From NCBI GenBank assembly GCA_017643165.1, contig JAEPNY010000002.1, forward strand, positions 500,979-564,978: DNA of 64,000 bases, given 5' to 3'. This DNA comes from Psychroserpens sp. (lineage in GTDB: Bacteria > Bacteroidota > Bacteroidia > Flavobacteriales > Flavobacteriaceae). Both the position numbers and the translations under genes were made by a program. The notes beneath the pieces were generated by a model that saw only the letters and a program-made list of their open reading frames with translations, ran no database searches and was not told where the DNA came from. Position 1 is the first letter of the stretch, and each line of letters begins with the position of its first letter. Of this stretch, positions 17,513 through 25,712 are shown in pieces.

Positions 17513-18276
17513 TACATATTCTTTTTAATGATTTCCTTAGCCAAACTTAAGTAATTTGCAGCACCTTTACTACTGACATCGTATTTTATGATGCTCTCAC
17601 CATAGCTTGGTGCCTCTCCTAAACGTACATTTCGCTGAATAATGGTTTCAAACACCATATCACTGAAGTGTTTCTGGACTTCTTCGACTACCTGATTAGA
17701 CAGTCGTAAACGCTGATCAAACATCGTTAATAGCATACCTTCAATATCTAAGTCGGTGTTGTGAATTTTTTGAACACTTTTTACAGTATTCAGTAATTTA
17801 CCTAGTCCTTCAAGTGCAAAATATTCACACTGAATTGGAATGATCACAGCATCTGATGCCGTTAAGGCATTTAAGGTTAGTAAACCTAACGAAGGTGCGC
17901 AATCAATTAAAATATAGTCGTAAGATGACTTTAAATGAGACACAGCTTGTCTTAGCATGTATTCACGTTCATCTTTGTCAACTAATTCTATTTCTATAGC
18001 GACAAGATCAATATGCGCTGGAATAATATCTACGTTTGGTGAATCGGTTTCTACAATACATTCTTCTGCGGAAGCTGTATGTTCTAGTAACTGGTAGGTT
18101 CCAATCTCAACTTGCTCTACATCAATTCCAAGACCTGATGTAGCATTCGCCTGAGGATCAGCGTCGATCAATAAAACTTTTTGATCAAGAACGCCCAACG
18201 AGGCAGCTAAGTTTACAGAAGTTGTGGTTTTTCCAACACCTCCTTTTTGATTGGCAATTGCAATGATTTTACCCAT
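17512..18276 (-). CDS. parA: chromosome partitioning ATPase ParA
   Basis: A Walker-type ATPase that positions ParB-bound origins. The deviant Walker A motif KGGVGKTT lies near residue 10, with DADPQANATSGLG and LIDCAPSLGLLTLNAL further on. I choose the ATG at 18276 (254 residues), because the family starts just before the MGKIIAIANQKGG strand. The longer frame from 18303 adds 9 residues. First gene of the parA-parB-DUF5683-dapB-lepB-wbqC group. Confidence 0.95.
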   Translation of the reverse strand: MGKIIAIANQKGGVGKTTTSVNLAASLGVLDQKVLLIDADPQANATSGLGIDVEQVEIGTYQLLEHTASAEECIVETDSPNVDIIPAHIDLVAIEIELVDKDEREYMLRQAVSHLKSSYDYILIDCAPSLGLLTLNALTASDAVIIPIQCEYFALEGLGKLLNTVKSVQKIHNTDLDIEGMLLTMFDQRLRLSNQVVEEVQKHFSDMVFETIIQRNVRLGEAPSYGESIIKYDVSSKGAANYLSLAKEIIKKNM

Positions 18277-18300
18277 TAAATGATTTGGTTTTAATACGCT

Positions 18301-18308
18301 CAAAAATA
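18301..18308 (-). promoter_or_regulatory. Bacteroidota -7 element upstream of parA
   Basis: On the minus strand this reads TATTTTTG, matching TAnnTTTG, and lies 24 bases before the parA ATG at 18276. No convincing -33 box was seen, so the call rests on the -7 motif and position. Confidence 0.45.
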
Positions 18309-18356
18309 CAATTAAAAATGGGTTTATGAAATGGAAGTTGTTAACAATAACATGTA

Positions 18357-18386
18357 AAAAAAGCAGCCTAAAGTAGCTGCTTTTTT
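18357..18386 (-). terminator. intrinsic terminator after the methylmalonyl-CoA mutase gene
   Basis: A perfect inverted repeat of 11 bases (AAAAAAGCAGC / GCTGCTTTTTT) with an 8-base loop. It lies 26 bases beyond the stop of the mutase large-subunit gene and ends 49 bases before parA. It looks bidirectional, but only the minus-strand side has a gene to terminate. Confidence 0.8.
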
Positions 18387-18412
18387 ATAGTTGTTAATTA
18401 GTGGAAAGTCCT

Positions 18413-20533
18413 TTATTCAATTAATATTTCCAGAATCTTTATGGCTGCATCACTGATCTTCGTACCTGGTCCAAAAACAGCAACTGCTCCTGCATCAAAT
18501 AAGAACTGATAATCTTGCTTTGGGATGACACCACCAACGATGACCATTATGTCCTCTCGACCATAAGATTTAAGTTCACCTATAACTTGAGGTACTAAAG
18601 TCTTATGTCCTGCAGCTAAGGAAGATACGCCTAAAATATGAACGTCATTTTCTACAGCTTGCTTCGCAGCTTCTTTAGGAGTTTGAAATAGTGGGCCGAT
18701 ATCCACGTCGAAGCCTACATCGGCGTATCCTGTAGCTACAACTTTAGCGCCGCGATCGTGACCGTCTTGCCCCATTTTTGCAATCATAATACGAGGTCTA
18801 CGGCCATCTTGTTCAGCAAATTGATCGGCTAATTCTCTAGCTTTCTTAAAGCTTTCATCGTCTTTTATTTCTTTACTATACACACCTGAGAATGATTTGA
18901 TTTGTGCTTTATATCTTCCGAATGTAGCTTCAAGCGCATCACTAATCTCTCCGAGGGTAGCACGTTTTCTCGCTGCATCTACTGCTAAAGCTAATAAATT
19001 TTCTTTACCTGTCTTCGCTGCATTGGTTAGTTTAGTTAAAGCTGTATGCACTACCTCTGAATTACGAGAAGCTCGAATCTGTTCTAATCGTTTTATTTGC
19101 CCGTTACGAACTGTTTGATTATCTACTTCTAAAGTCACTATAGGATCTTCTTCATCGAGGCGATATTTATTAACACCAACGATAACGTCTTGTCCAGAAT
19201 CAATTCGTGCTTGTTTTCTTGCTGCAGCTTCTTCAATACGTAATTTTGGAATTCCGGCTTCAATAGCTTTTGTCATGCCACCTAATTCTTCAACCTCTTC
19301 GATTAAGGTCCAAGCTTTTTGAGCAATATCATGTGTTAGACTTTCAACATAATAACTTCCTGCCCATGGATCGACAGTTTTAGTAATATGTGTTTCTTCC
19401 TGCAAATATATCTGTGTATTTCGAGCGATTCTTGCTGAAAAATCTGTCGGAAGCGCAATAGCTTCGTCTAAAGCATTGGTATGCAAACTTTGTGTTCCAC
19501 CGAACGCCGCAGCAGCAGCTTCGATTGTGGTTCGCGCAACATTATTAAATGGATCTTGTTCTGTTAAACTCCAACCTGAGGTTTGACTATGCGTTCTTAA
19601 TGCTAATGACTTTGGATTTTTAGGATTGAATTGACTTACCAATTTGGCCCAAAGCATTCTGGCTGCGCGCATTTTTGCGATTTCCATGAAGTGATTCATG
19701 CCAATGGCCCAAAAGAAGGAGAGACGTGGTGCAAATGTATCAATGTCCATTCCAGCATCTAATCCTTTTCTGATATATTCTAAACCATCGGCTAGGGTAT
19801 AAGCCAATTCAATATCACAGGTGGCTCCAGCTTCTTGCATATGATAACCAGAAATACTAATACTGTTGAATTTTGGCATATTCTGACTCGTATATTCAAA
19901 AATATCCGAGATGATCCTCATGGATGGCGTAGGCGGATAGATATAGGTGTTACGCACCATAAATTCCTTTAGAATATCGTTTTGAATTGTACCGGCTAAT
20001 TGCGCAGGTGCAACACCTTGCTCTTCAGCAGCGACAATATAAAATGCCATTATAGGCAATACAGCACCATTCATAGTCATGGATACCGACATTTTATCCA
20101 AAGGAATCTGATCGAATAATATTTTCATATCCTCAACCGAATCTATGGCCACTCCAGCTTTTCCGACGTCACCAACCACGCGCTCATGATCAGAATCATA
20201 ACCGCGATGTGTAGCAAGGTCAAACGCTACAGATAGTCCTTTTTGACCAGCTGCCAGGTTTCTTCTATAAAAGGCATTACTATCTTCAGCAGTAGAAAAA
20301 CCAGCGTATTGTCTGATGGTCCATGGACGTCTAACATACATTGTAGAGTAAGGTCCACGAAGGTTTGGTACTATTCCAGCTACGTAATTTAAATGATCGA
20401 ATTGCTCAATATCTTTTTTAGAATACGATGACTTTATCTTAATGTCTTCAGCCGTTTTAAACGTATTCTCAGATGTCTGACCATTTTTTTCAGTAGCTGA
20501 CGCTATCTTTAAATTTTGCAGATCTTTTCTCAT
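18413..20533 (-). CDS. scpA: methylmalonyl-CoA mutase large subunit
   Basis: Interconverts succinyl-CoA and (R)-methylmalonyl-CoA using adenosylcobalamin, in propionate and odd-chain or branched amino acid metabolism. The 706-residue chain has the substrate-barrel motifs ([18 protein letters not shown] near residue 70, [30 protein letters not shown]). The C-terminal cobalamin domain carries the DxHxxG motif ([15 protein letters not shown]). It works with the small subunit encoded at 21201. A lipoprotein gene lies between the two, with 5-base gaps. Confidence 0.96.
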   Translation of the reverse strand: MRKDLQNLKIASATEKNGQTSENTFKTAEDIKIKSSYSKKDIEQFDHLNYVAGIVPNLRGPYSTMYVRRPWTIRQYAGFSTAEDSNAFYRRNLAAGQKGLSVAFDLATHRGYDSDHERVVGDVGKAGVAIDSVEDMKILFDQIPLDKMSVSMTMNGAVLPIMAFYIVAAEEQGVAPAQLAGTIQNDILKEFMVRNTYIYPPTPSMRIISDIFEYTSQNMPKFNSISISGYHMQEAGATCDIELAYTLADGLEYIRKGLDAGMDIDTFAPRLSFFWAIGMNHFMEIAKMRAARMLWAKLVSQFNPKNPKSLALRTHSQTSGWSLTEQDPFNNVARTTIEAAAAAFGGTQSLHTNALDEAIALPTDFSARIARNTQIYLQEETHITKTVDPWAGSYYVESLTHDIAQKAWTLIEEVEELGGMTKAIEAGIPKLRIEEAAARKQARIDSGQDVIVGVNKYRLDEEDPIVTLEVDNQTVRNGQIKRLEQIRASRNSEVVHTALTKLTNAAKTGKENLLALAVDAARKRATLGEISDALEATFGRYKAQIKSFSGVYSKEIKDDESFKKARELADQFAEQDGRRPRIMIAKMGQDGHDRGAKVVATGYADVGFDVDIGPLFQTPKEAAKQAVENDVHILGVSSLAAGHKTLVPQVIGELKSYGREDIMVIVGGVIPKQDYQFLFDAGAVAVFGPGTKISDAAIKILEILIE

Positions 20534-20538
20534 AAGTT

Positions 20539-21195
20539 TTAGTGATTATGACCGTCATCTTTAGTATGATTGTGAACTTTGGTATCTGGTGCATATACGT
20601 CATCTGTTTCTGGAATTGAAAAATCCTTATCATAGATTTTACCATAGAATAATTCCATCGCAACATAAGTTGCCAGATATTTATCGTCTTTCATTCCAAA
20701 CGTCTTTTGTCTAAGCTCCTGCCCGAACATACGCAAGCTCATGCTATTGGTTTGAATTAAAGCATTAAACGTTTGTTTTAAGGGTTCATCCTGAATATTC
20801 TCACCAATACATTCAAAAATAGGATGGCTAAAGTTTACTTTACTACCATCAGGATTAGTTGTCCAAAGTGATTCATCTTGCTTGAGCGCTGCCAATACAT
20901 TCTTCGTATGGTCTGAAACCATTAGCGAGTAATTGACGCGGTCTGCTAGCGCTTGACTCACAAAAATGCTATACGCACGCGAATAAATAGGTTTTTCAGG
21001 TGTGTAGTATGTTGTAAGATCATTTTCAAAAGAATAGAACGCCTCTTGAAGTAATGCTGTGTCAAGTCCTTCACAATTCAACACATCGCCTTGATTGGTG
21101 TAGATAAAGTCAAGATCTACTTTTTTCTGTGAGTCCTGGCAGCTCATTACGCTTAATAATAAGACGATAACGATAAATTTAAATGTGTTTTGCAT
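20539..21195 (-). CDS. lipoprotein between the mutase subunits, His-rich C-terminus
   Basis: A 218-residue protein with an N-terminal lipoprotein signal (LLLSVMSC, lipid Cys at about 19). The mature part is helical and ends in a His/Asp-rich tail ([13 protein letters not shown]), a plausible metal-binding element. It lies 5 bases from each neighbour inside the methylmalonyl-CoA mutase operon. I do not recognise the family. A tie to metal or cobalamin handling is only a guess from the tail and the location. Confidence 0.75.
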   Translation of the reverse strand: MQNTFKFIVIVLLLSVMSCQDSQKKVDLDFIYTNQGDVLNCEGLDTALLQEAFYSFENDLTTYYTPEKPIYSRAYSIFVSQALADRVNYSLMVSDHTKNVLAALKQDESLWTTNPDGSKVNFSHPIFECIGENIQDEPLKQTFNALIQTNSMSLRMFGQELRQKTFGMKDDKYLATYVAMELFYGKIYDKDFSIPETDDVYAPDTKVHNHTKDDGHNH

Positions 21196-21200
21196 AAGTT

Positions 21201-22562
21201 CTATTCTGTTTTAAGTCGTTCTTGTTCTATAGTTTCTGCTAGTCGTTTCTCAAGGATTGGTTCAATGAGTGTTTTTATAGGATTGTATTTCAAGAAAGGA
21301 TCAATTTCTAAATTGTCTTTCATTTTATCATCTGGATTTGGATACTTATTCGTCCCTAATAAGACCAATTCACTAGTTTCGAACTGTCCTTGTTCTTTAT
21401 TAGCACTTTCTTTTATTTTCTTTTGTATTGTGCCTTCTTTGAGTTGAGAAAGAAATCCACCTGAAGCTTCCATACTTTTGACAATATCAAGTGCTTTTTC
21501 GCTTAACTGAGTAGATAAGCTTATGATGTAATAAGCGCCATCGGTTGGATTATCAACTTTATCAAAATAGCTTTCATTTTTTAATATGAGTAATTGATTT
21601 CTCGAAATGCGTTCTCCAAATTCATTAGTCTTGTGATAAATAGCATCATATGGTTGGTTTGCTATCCAATCGGCACCACCTAAAACAGCGCTCATGCATT
21701 CGGTTGTGGTGCGCAACATGTTAGTATTATAGTCATACAATGTTTTATTGCGTTTCGTAGGTGTTGCATGAATCGAGCAAGATGGATTCATGCTATATGC
21801 TTTAGCAAGCGAAGTATGTAGTGATCGTAATGCACGTAACTTGGCGATTTCAAAGAAATAATTCGTTCCTACTGAAACGTTAAAAACAACGTTTAGTTCC
21901 TTTTTCTGATCTGAAGTAAGTACTCCGTCAAAATGGTTAAAATATTCATTTAAATGCGAAATACTATAAGCTAGTTGTTGCACTATATTGGCACCAGCAT
22001 TTTGATAGAGCGCTAGATCAATAGTTACGGTATTGCTTTTTGAAACAAAGGCTTCAAAGAATCTATGATCTTCTTTTAAAGAGCTATACCAATTTCCAGT
22101 TCGAGCAAGATTACCAATGATGTCAATACCTAGTGAATACTTCGAGTTTCCTTTTATTTCATCTAAAATGGATTCTGAAATCACATTTAAGTTGATGTGA
22201 ACTGGATTTTTTTCTAAATCAATGCCTTTAACCAGATTATCAAGACTCATGGTTTTAGAATTAACCTCAAAAATAATGGCTTCAGCGCCACGATTGATCG
22301 CGTCTAAAGCTTTTACATTAGCGTTAGTATTGTCTTCAACGACAATAGATTGTGTAATTTTAAAGGCACTAGATGTGGTATGAGATGGTAAAGGCGTTGC
22401 ATGAAATTCGTCTGAATGATAGAATGGCTTCACATCGATGCCTTCATTGGTATGCCAAATTAACGTATCGTTATAATCGGCACCTTTTAGATCTGCTTGA
22501 ATCTTTTGTTTCCATTGTTTGGAATTTACTTCAGGAAAATCTTTAAATAATTGCTTACTCAT
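21201..22562 (-). CDS. mutA: methylmalonyl-CoA mutase small subunit
   Basis: A 453-residue homologue of the mutase barrel: FEIAKLRALRSL, TPTKRNKTLYDYNTNMLRTTTE and GGADWIANQPYDA match barrel motifs of the small subunit. It is shorter than typical small subunits of about 600 residues. The degenerate C-terminal cobalamin-like domain is absent: no DxHxxG motif, and the chain ends soon after the linker region. It forms the structural partner of the large subunit. The start overlaps the stop of the FtsB-like gene by 8 bases. Confidence 0.92.
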   Translation of the reverse strand: MSKQLFKDFPEVNSKQWKQKIQADLKGADYNDTLIWHTNEGIDVKPFYHSDEFHATPLPSHTTSSAFKITQSIVVEDNTNANVKALDAINRGAEAIIFEVNSKTMSLDNLVKGIDLEKNPVHINLNVISESILDEIKGNSKYSLGIDIIGNLARTGNWYSSLKEDHRFFEAFVSKSNTVTIDLALYQNAGANIVQQLAYSISHLNEYFNHFDGVLTSDQKKELNVVFNVSVGTNYFFEIAKLRALRSLHTSLAKAYSMNPSCSIHATPTKRNKTLYDYNTNMLRTTTECMSAVLGGADWIANQPYDAIYHKTNEFGERISRNQLLILKNESYFDKVDNPTDGAYYIISLSTQLSEKALDIVKSMEASGGFLSQLKEGTIQKKIKESANKEQGQFETSELVLLGTNKYPNPDDKMKDNLEIDPFLKYNPIKTLIEPILEKRLAETIEQERLKTE

Positions 22563-22857
22563 CTTTATTGTTAACTTTTAAGCTGTCTTCGTATTCGATA
22601 ATGTAAATATCCTCATTATCTTTCTTCATATAATAAGTCTCACGTGCCATGCGTTCTACACCATCGTCAGTACTGAGTTCTTTTATTGCTTTTTTATCTT
22701 TTTCAATTTCGCTTTTGTAGTACTCTTTTTCATTTTCGAGATCTTCGATATCCTGATTTAACTCTCTATGGATTAATAGAGAATTAGAATCAATAAAAAT
22801 CATCCATATCGCAAATACGATAAAGACAATGACAAATATGTTCTTGAAGTATTTCAA
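22555..22857 (-). CDS. FtsB/DivIC-like septum formation initiator family protein
   Basis: A 100-residue single-pass protein: membrane helix at about 5-22, then a heptad coiled coil (about 32-65, LNQDIEDLENEKEYYKSEIE) and the family's ERMARETYYMKK motif. This is the layout of FtsB/DivIC, which bridges FtsL and FtsQ in the divisome. It lies between udk and the mutase genes, 2 bases after udk. Confidence 0.9.
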   Translation of the reverse strand: MKYFKNIFVIVFIVFAIWMIFIDSNSLLIHRELNQDIEDLENEKEYYKSEIEKDKKAIKELSTDDGVERMARETYYMKKDNEDIYIIEYEDSLKVNNKDE

Positions 22858-22859
22858 TG

Positions 22860-23471
22860 CTAACGGATCAATTTTTCATTAATAATGGTTTTCACTATAT
22901 CAACCGCAACAGTATTGTATTTATTATTCGGAATAATGATATCTGCATATTCTTTCATCGGTTCGATAAATTGCTCATGCATCGGTTTTAGTGTCGTTTG
23001 ATAACGATTAATAACTTCATCAATATCGCGACCTCGTTCAGTAATATCACGTTTTAAACGTCTTATCAAACGCTCGTCGCTATCAGCATGCACAAAGATC
23101 TTGATATCAAACATGTCTCGTAATTCAGAATTCGTTAGAATCAAGATGCCCTCTACAATCATAACTTTACGAGGCTTTGTTTTGATTGTATCTCCAGTAC
23201 GATTATGTTTCACGAAAGAGTAGACCGGTTGTTCTATAGATTTGCCTTTTCTTAAGGCCTTCAAATGCTTTTCTAATAATTCGAAATCAATGGATCTAGG
23301 GTGATCAAAATTGATCTTTACGCGGTCTTCAAAGCTGAGATGCGAAGTGTCTTTATAATAGGAATCTTGTGAAATTACGCCAACTTCACCTTCAGGTAGT
23401 TCATTAAGTATTTGATTTACAACGGTTGTTTTACCACATCCTGTTCCACCAGCAATACCAATTATAAGCAT
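22860..23471 (-). CDS. udk: uridine kinase
   Basis: Phosphorylates uridine and cytidine in pyrimidine salvage. The 203-residue protein has the P-loop GIAGGTGCGKTTVVNQI near the N-terminus, SQDSYYKD, NFDHPRSIDF and the lid region FVHADSDERLIRRLKRD. Length is standard. First gene of the group leading into the FtsB-like and mutase genes. Confidence 0.95.
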   Translation of the reverse strand: MLIIGIAGGTGCGKTTVVNQILNELPEGEVGVISQDSYYKDTSHLSFEDRVKINFDHPRSIDFELLEKHLKALRKGKSIEQPVYSFVKHNRTGDTIKTKPRKVMIVEGILILTNSELRDMFDIKIFVHADSDERLIRRLKRDITERGRDIDEVINRYQTTLKPMHEQFIEPMKEYADIIIPNNKYNTVAVDIVKTIINEKLIR

Positions 23472-23497
23472 AAAAAATGATTGATCGTTAAGACTAA

Positions 23498-23505
23498 CAA
23501 AGTTA
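23498..23505 (-). promoter_or_regulatory. Bacteroidota -7 element upstream of udk
   Basis: Reads TAACTTTG on the minus strand, matching TAnnTTTG, 26 bases before the udk ATG. No clear -33 box at the expected distance. Confidence 0.4.
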
Positions 23506-23569
23506 CGAAATATAGCGCTAATTCTGACTTAAAAATCATCAAAGTTCACCAGTAAATGGTCTGTATAGG

Positions 23570-24673
23570 TTAATCTTTTATAAGTTTAACAATACCTAAA
23601 TTTTCAACGCCTACATAAATATAGCCATCAGGACCTTGTTCAATTGATCTTACTCGTCCAATCCCATCTAAGAGTCGTTCTTCTTTAACAACTTTGCCAT
23701 TTTCGATATAACAATTGTCTAAATATTGAAACTTTAAGGAGCCTACCAGGAGATTCCCGTTCCAACCATCATAGTTATTACTTGATATAAATGCCATTCC
23801 ACTTGGTGCAATAGAGGGTACCCAGTAGTGGAGTGGTTGCTCCATTCCAGGACGAGAGGTTTCGTCTGTTATTTTTGTTCCAATGTAATTCACGCCATAA
23901 GTAATTATAGGCCAGCCATAATTTTTACCAGCAGTAATAATATTGATTTCATCACCACCTTTAGGTCCATGTTCGTGTGTCCAAATGTCTCGTGTTTCAG
24001 GATGTATGACCATTCCTTGTGGATTGCGATGTCCATAAGAATAAATAGCTGCTTTGGCATTAGTTCTTCCAACAAATGGATTATCAGCTGGTATGCGTCC
24101 GTCGTCATGAAGTCGATAGACTTTGCCACCATCACGCGTTATATCTTGCGGATTTACATCTCGATTACCGCGTTCTCCTATGGTGAAATAGACGAATCCT
24201 GCATCATCAAAAACAATTCGAGAGCCAAAATGTTGACCACGAGTAGAATTAGGGGACGCTTTATATAAGACTTGTTGGTTCACGAGTTGGTTATTATTTA
24301 TTTTGGCCCGCATTAATGCTGTATGTCCGCCGCGCTGCTCACCTTCAGGTGAAGCATAAGTGAAATATATCCAACCATTATTTGCATAGTCTGGATGTAG
24401 TTCAATATCTAGCAGACCACCTTGACCTCTATAATAAACATCAGGGAAACCTGAAATTTCTTTCTTTCGACCGTTTTTAAAATGAAAGAGTTTTCCAGAT
24501 TTTTCATTTATGAGCATAGAACCATCTGTTAGAAAAACAAAACCCCAGGGGTTCGTTAACTGAGGCACAACCAATTCGTAATGATGATCGTTATTAGTAG
24601 GATTTTTATCCTGCGCACAGGCAAAAAAATGAATAAGGACGATCAGGAATACGGAATATCTTAAATAATTCAT
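23570..24673 (-). CDS. PQQ-dependent sugar dehydrogenase family lipoprotein
   Basis: A beta-propeller protein of 367 residues with a lipoprotein signal (LIHFFACAQ). Family blocks are NPWGFVFLTDGSMLINE, GGLLDIELHPDY, YGHRNPQGM, EHGPKGGDEIN and GYIYVGVENLGI, as in soluble aldose dehydrogenases of the YliI/Asd type. They oxidise sugars with PQQ in the periplasm. No PQQ synthesis genes are nearby. The start could also be the ATG at 24682, three codons earlier. Confidence 0.9.
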   Translation of the reverse strand: MNYLRYSVFLIVLIHFFACAQDKNPTNNDHHYELVVPQLTNPWGFVFLTDGSMLINEKSGKLFHFKNGRKKEISGFPDVYYRGQGGLLDIELHPDYANNGWIYFTYASPEGEQRGGHTALMRAKINNNQLVNQQVLYKASPNSTRGQHFGSRIVFDDAGFVYFTIGERGNRDVNPQDITRDGGKVYRLHDDGRIPADNPFVGRTNAKAAIYSYGHRNPQGMVIHPETRDIWTHEHGPKGGDEINIITAGKNYGWPIITYGVNYIGTKITDETSRPGMEQPLHYWVPSIAPSGMAFISSNNYDGWNGNLLVGSLKFQYLDNCYIENGKVVKEERLLDGIGRVRSIEQGPDGYIYVGVENLGIVKLIKD

Positions 24674-24709
24674 GAAAATCATTTTAATGCTTAAATTTAC
24701 TAATAAAAG

Positions 24710-24741
24710 TTGTCAGATTTTCAAGAAAAGATATATATTTG
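24710..24741 (+). promoter_or_regulatory. promoter of the tRNA-Pro/tRNA-Arg transcript
   Basis: A -33 TTG at 24710-24712 and a perfect -7 box TATATTTG at 24734-24741 are separated by 21 bases. Transcription would start about 50 bases before tRNA-Pro. Confidence 0.7.
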
Positions 24742-24798
24742 CACCTCCAAAATTGGCAGTTTATTGGCAGTCAAAACTTTGGAGATGATAACCATCCT

Positions 24799-24873
24799 CG
24801 GGGTGTAGCGTAGCCCGGTTATCGCGCCGCGTTTGGGACGCGGAGGTCGCAGGTTCGAATCCTGCCACCCCGA
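24799..24873 (+). tRNA. tRNA-Pro (anticodon TGG)
   Basis: The acceptor arms CGGGGTG and CACCCCG pair fully. The anticodon stem-loop CGCG-TTTGGGA-CGCG gives anticodon TGG. The T arm is GCAGG-TTCGAAT-CCTGC. CCA is not encoded. Confidence 0.95.
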
Positions 24874-25010
24874 CAAATGAAGCTCAGGGCTTTAGTTGAA
24901 AGTTTACTTTCGAAATAAAGACTAGAAGATTCATTAAAATTGAAGTAGTATTTCAATTTGCAACAATACATTATCAGGATGACCGAAGTGAAACGAGGTA
25001 ATCCTTGAAG

Positions 25011-25084
25011 GGTCGCGTAGCTCAGTTGGATAGAGCATCTGCCTTCTAAGCAGACGGTCACAGGTTCGAATCCTGTCGCGATCA
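25011..25084 (+). tRNA. tRNA-Arg (anticodon TCT)
   Basis: The acceptor arms GGTCGCG and CGCGATC pair with one G-T wobble. The anticodon arm TCTGC-CTTCTAA-GCAGA gives anticodon TCT. The T arm is ACAGG-TTCGAAT-CCTGT. CCA is not encoded. The last 23 bases are duplicated at 29433-29455, marking this gene as the probable integration target of the segment that follows. Confidence 0.95.
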
Positions 25085-25124
25085 CATAAAGCCATTTCAT
25101 AACTGAGATGGCTTTTTTGTTTTA
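25062..25124 (+). repeat. left direct repeat (att-like) at the tRNA-Arg 3' end
   Basis: Aligns without gaps to 29433-29495. The first 25 bases are identical, then AAAGCC after one mismatch, a diverged hairpin interior, and a final identical block of 15 bases (GGCTTTTTTGTTTTA). The stop codon of the next minus-strand gene (25122-25124) lies within it. Confidence 0.8.
25088..25118 (+). terminator. terminator after tRNA-Arg
   Basis: The stem AAAGCCAT / ATGGCTTT has a 12-base loop and is followed by a T run. It begins 4 bases beyond the tRNA. Confidence 0.75.
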
Positions 25125-25640
25125 GTTGTTTTTTGAATTTCTTAATCTTTTACCTAGGTAATAGCCCATAGAAAACGGCAATACGATAATAACAGTAAGT
25201 AAAGTTATCAAATATATTAAAGAGGTTTTAATAAGTTCTTGAGCATATCCCATGGTTTGCTCAACAAGTTTTGAGCTTAGCTCGTCGGCTTCGTTGGTGA
25301 GTATTTCTCTTTCTCTTTCGACTATTTTATCTAACTCTATCCTTTCGCTTAATAAAAACTCAATTAATTTCTTTCTTTCTTCAGTTAAATGATTTAAGGA
25401 TGTATTCACATTATTGTCAATTCTCCAATTAAAACCATTTAATTGTCCTTGAAGATTATTTAATGCATCATTAATTAAAACAGGTGATTTTTCGGCAAGC
25501 TCTACTAATTTATTGAATTTTACTTCTTTAAAAGCTTGTTTGTAGGTCTGTCTAAGCTGCTTTTGTAAAGAGCTATCATCTATAAAATAATCCGAAATAA
25601 AAATTTCAGTATTTGAATAATTTACTTTTAAAGGTTGCAT
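25122..25640 (-). CDS. helical protein with C-terminal membrane anchor, unknown function
   Basis: A 172-residue protein, almost entirely helical, with a charged coiled-coil-like region (about 85-130, rich in Glu, Lys and Leu) and one membrane helix near 142-164 followed by a basic tail. No signal peptide. It lies directly beside the tRNA-Arg terminator, and its stop codon falls in the direct repeat. No family recognised. Confidence 0.7.
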   Translation of the reverse strand: MQPLKVNYSNTEIFISDYFIDDSSLQKQLRQTYKQAFKEVKFNKLVELAEKSPVLINDALNNLQGQLNGFNWRIDNNVNTSLNHLTEERKKLIEFLLSERIELDKIVEREREILTNEADELSSKLVEQTMGYAQELIKTSLIYLITLLTVIIVLPFSMGYYLGKRLRNSKNN

Positions 25641-25680
25641 GCAAGCTCAATTGATTCATCTTAAAAAGTTGCCCTTATAA

Positions 25681-25710
25681 ATTGTGGAGACCAATTAGAG
25701 TCTCCACAAT
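25681..25710 (-). terminator. inverted repeat after the amidohydrolase genes
   Basis: A perfect 11-base inverted repeat (ATTGTGGAGAC / GTCTCCACAAT) with an 8-base loop, directly after the stop codon at 25713. On the minus strand a clear T run is missing. On the plus strand the hairpin is followed by TTTTATTTTTT. It could act as a terminator or a transcript-end stabiliser. Confidence 0.55.
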
Positions 25711-25712
25711 TT

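Noticed and set aside
24819-25100. Minus-strand open frame of 93 codons across both tRNA genes
   Set aside because: It is antisense to tRNA-Pro and tRNA-Arg. Such frames give well-known false protein entries because tRNA sequences are conserved.
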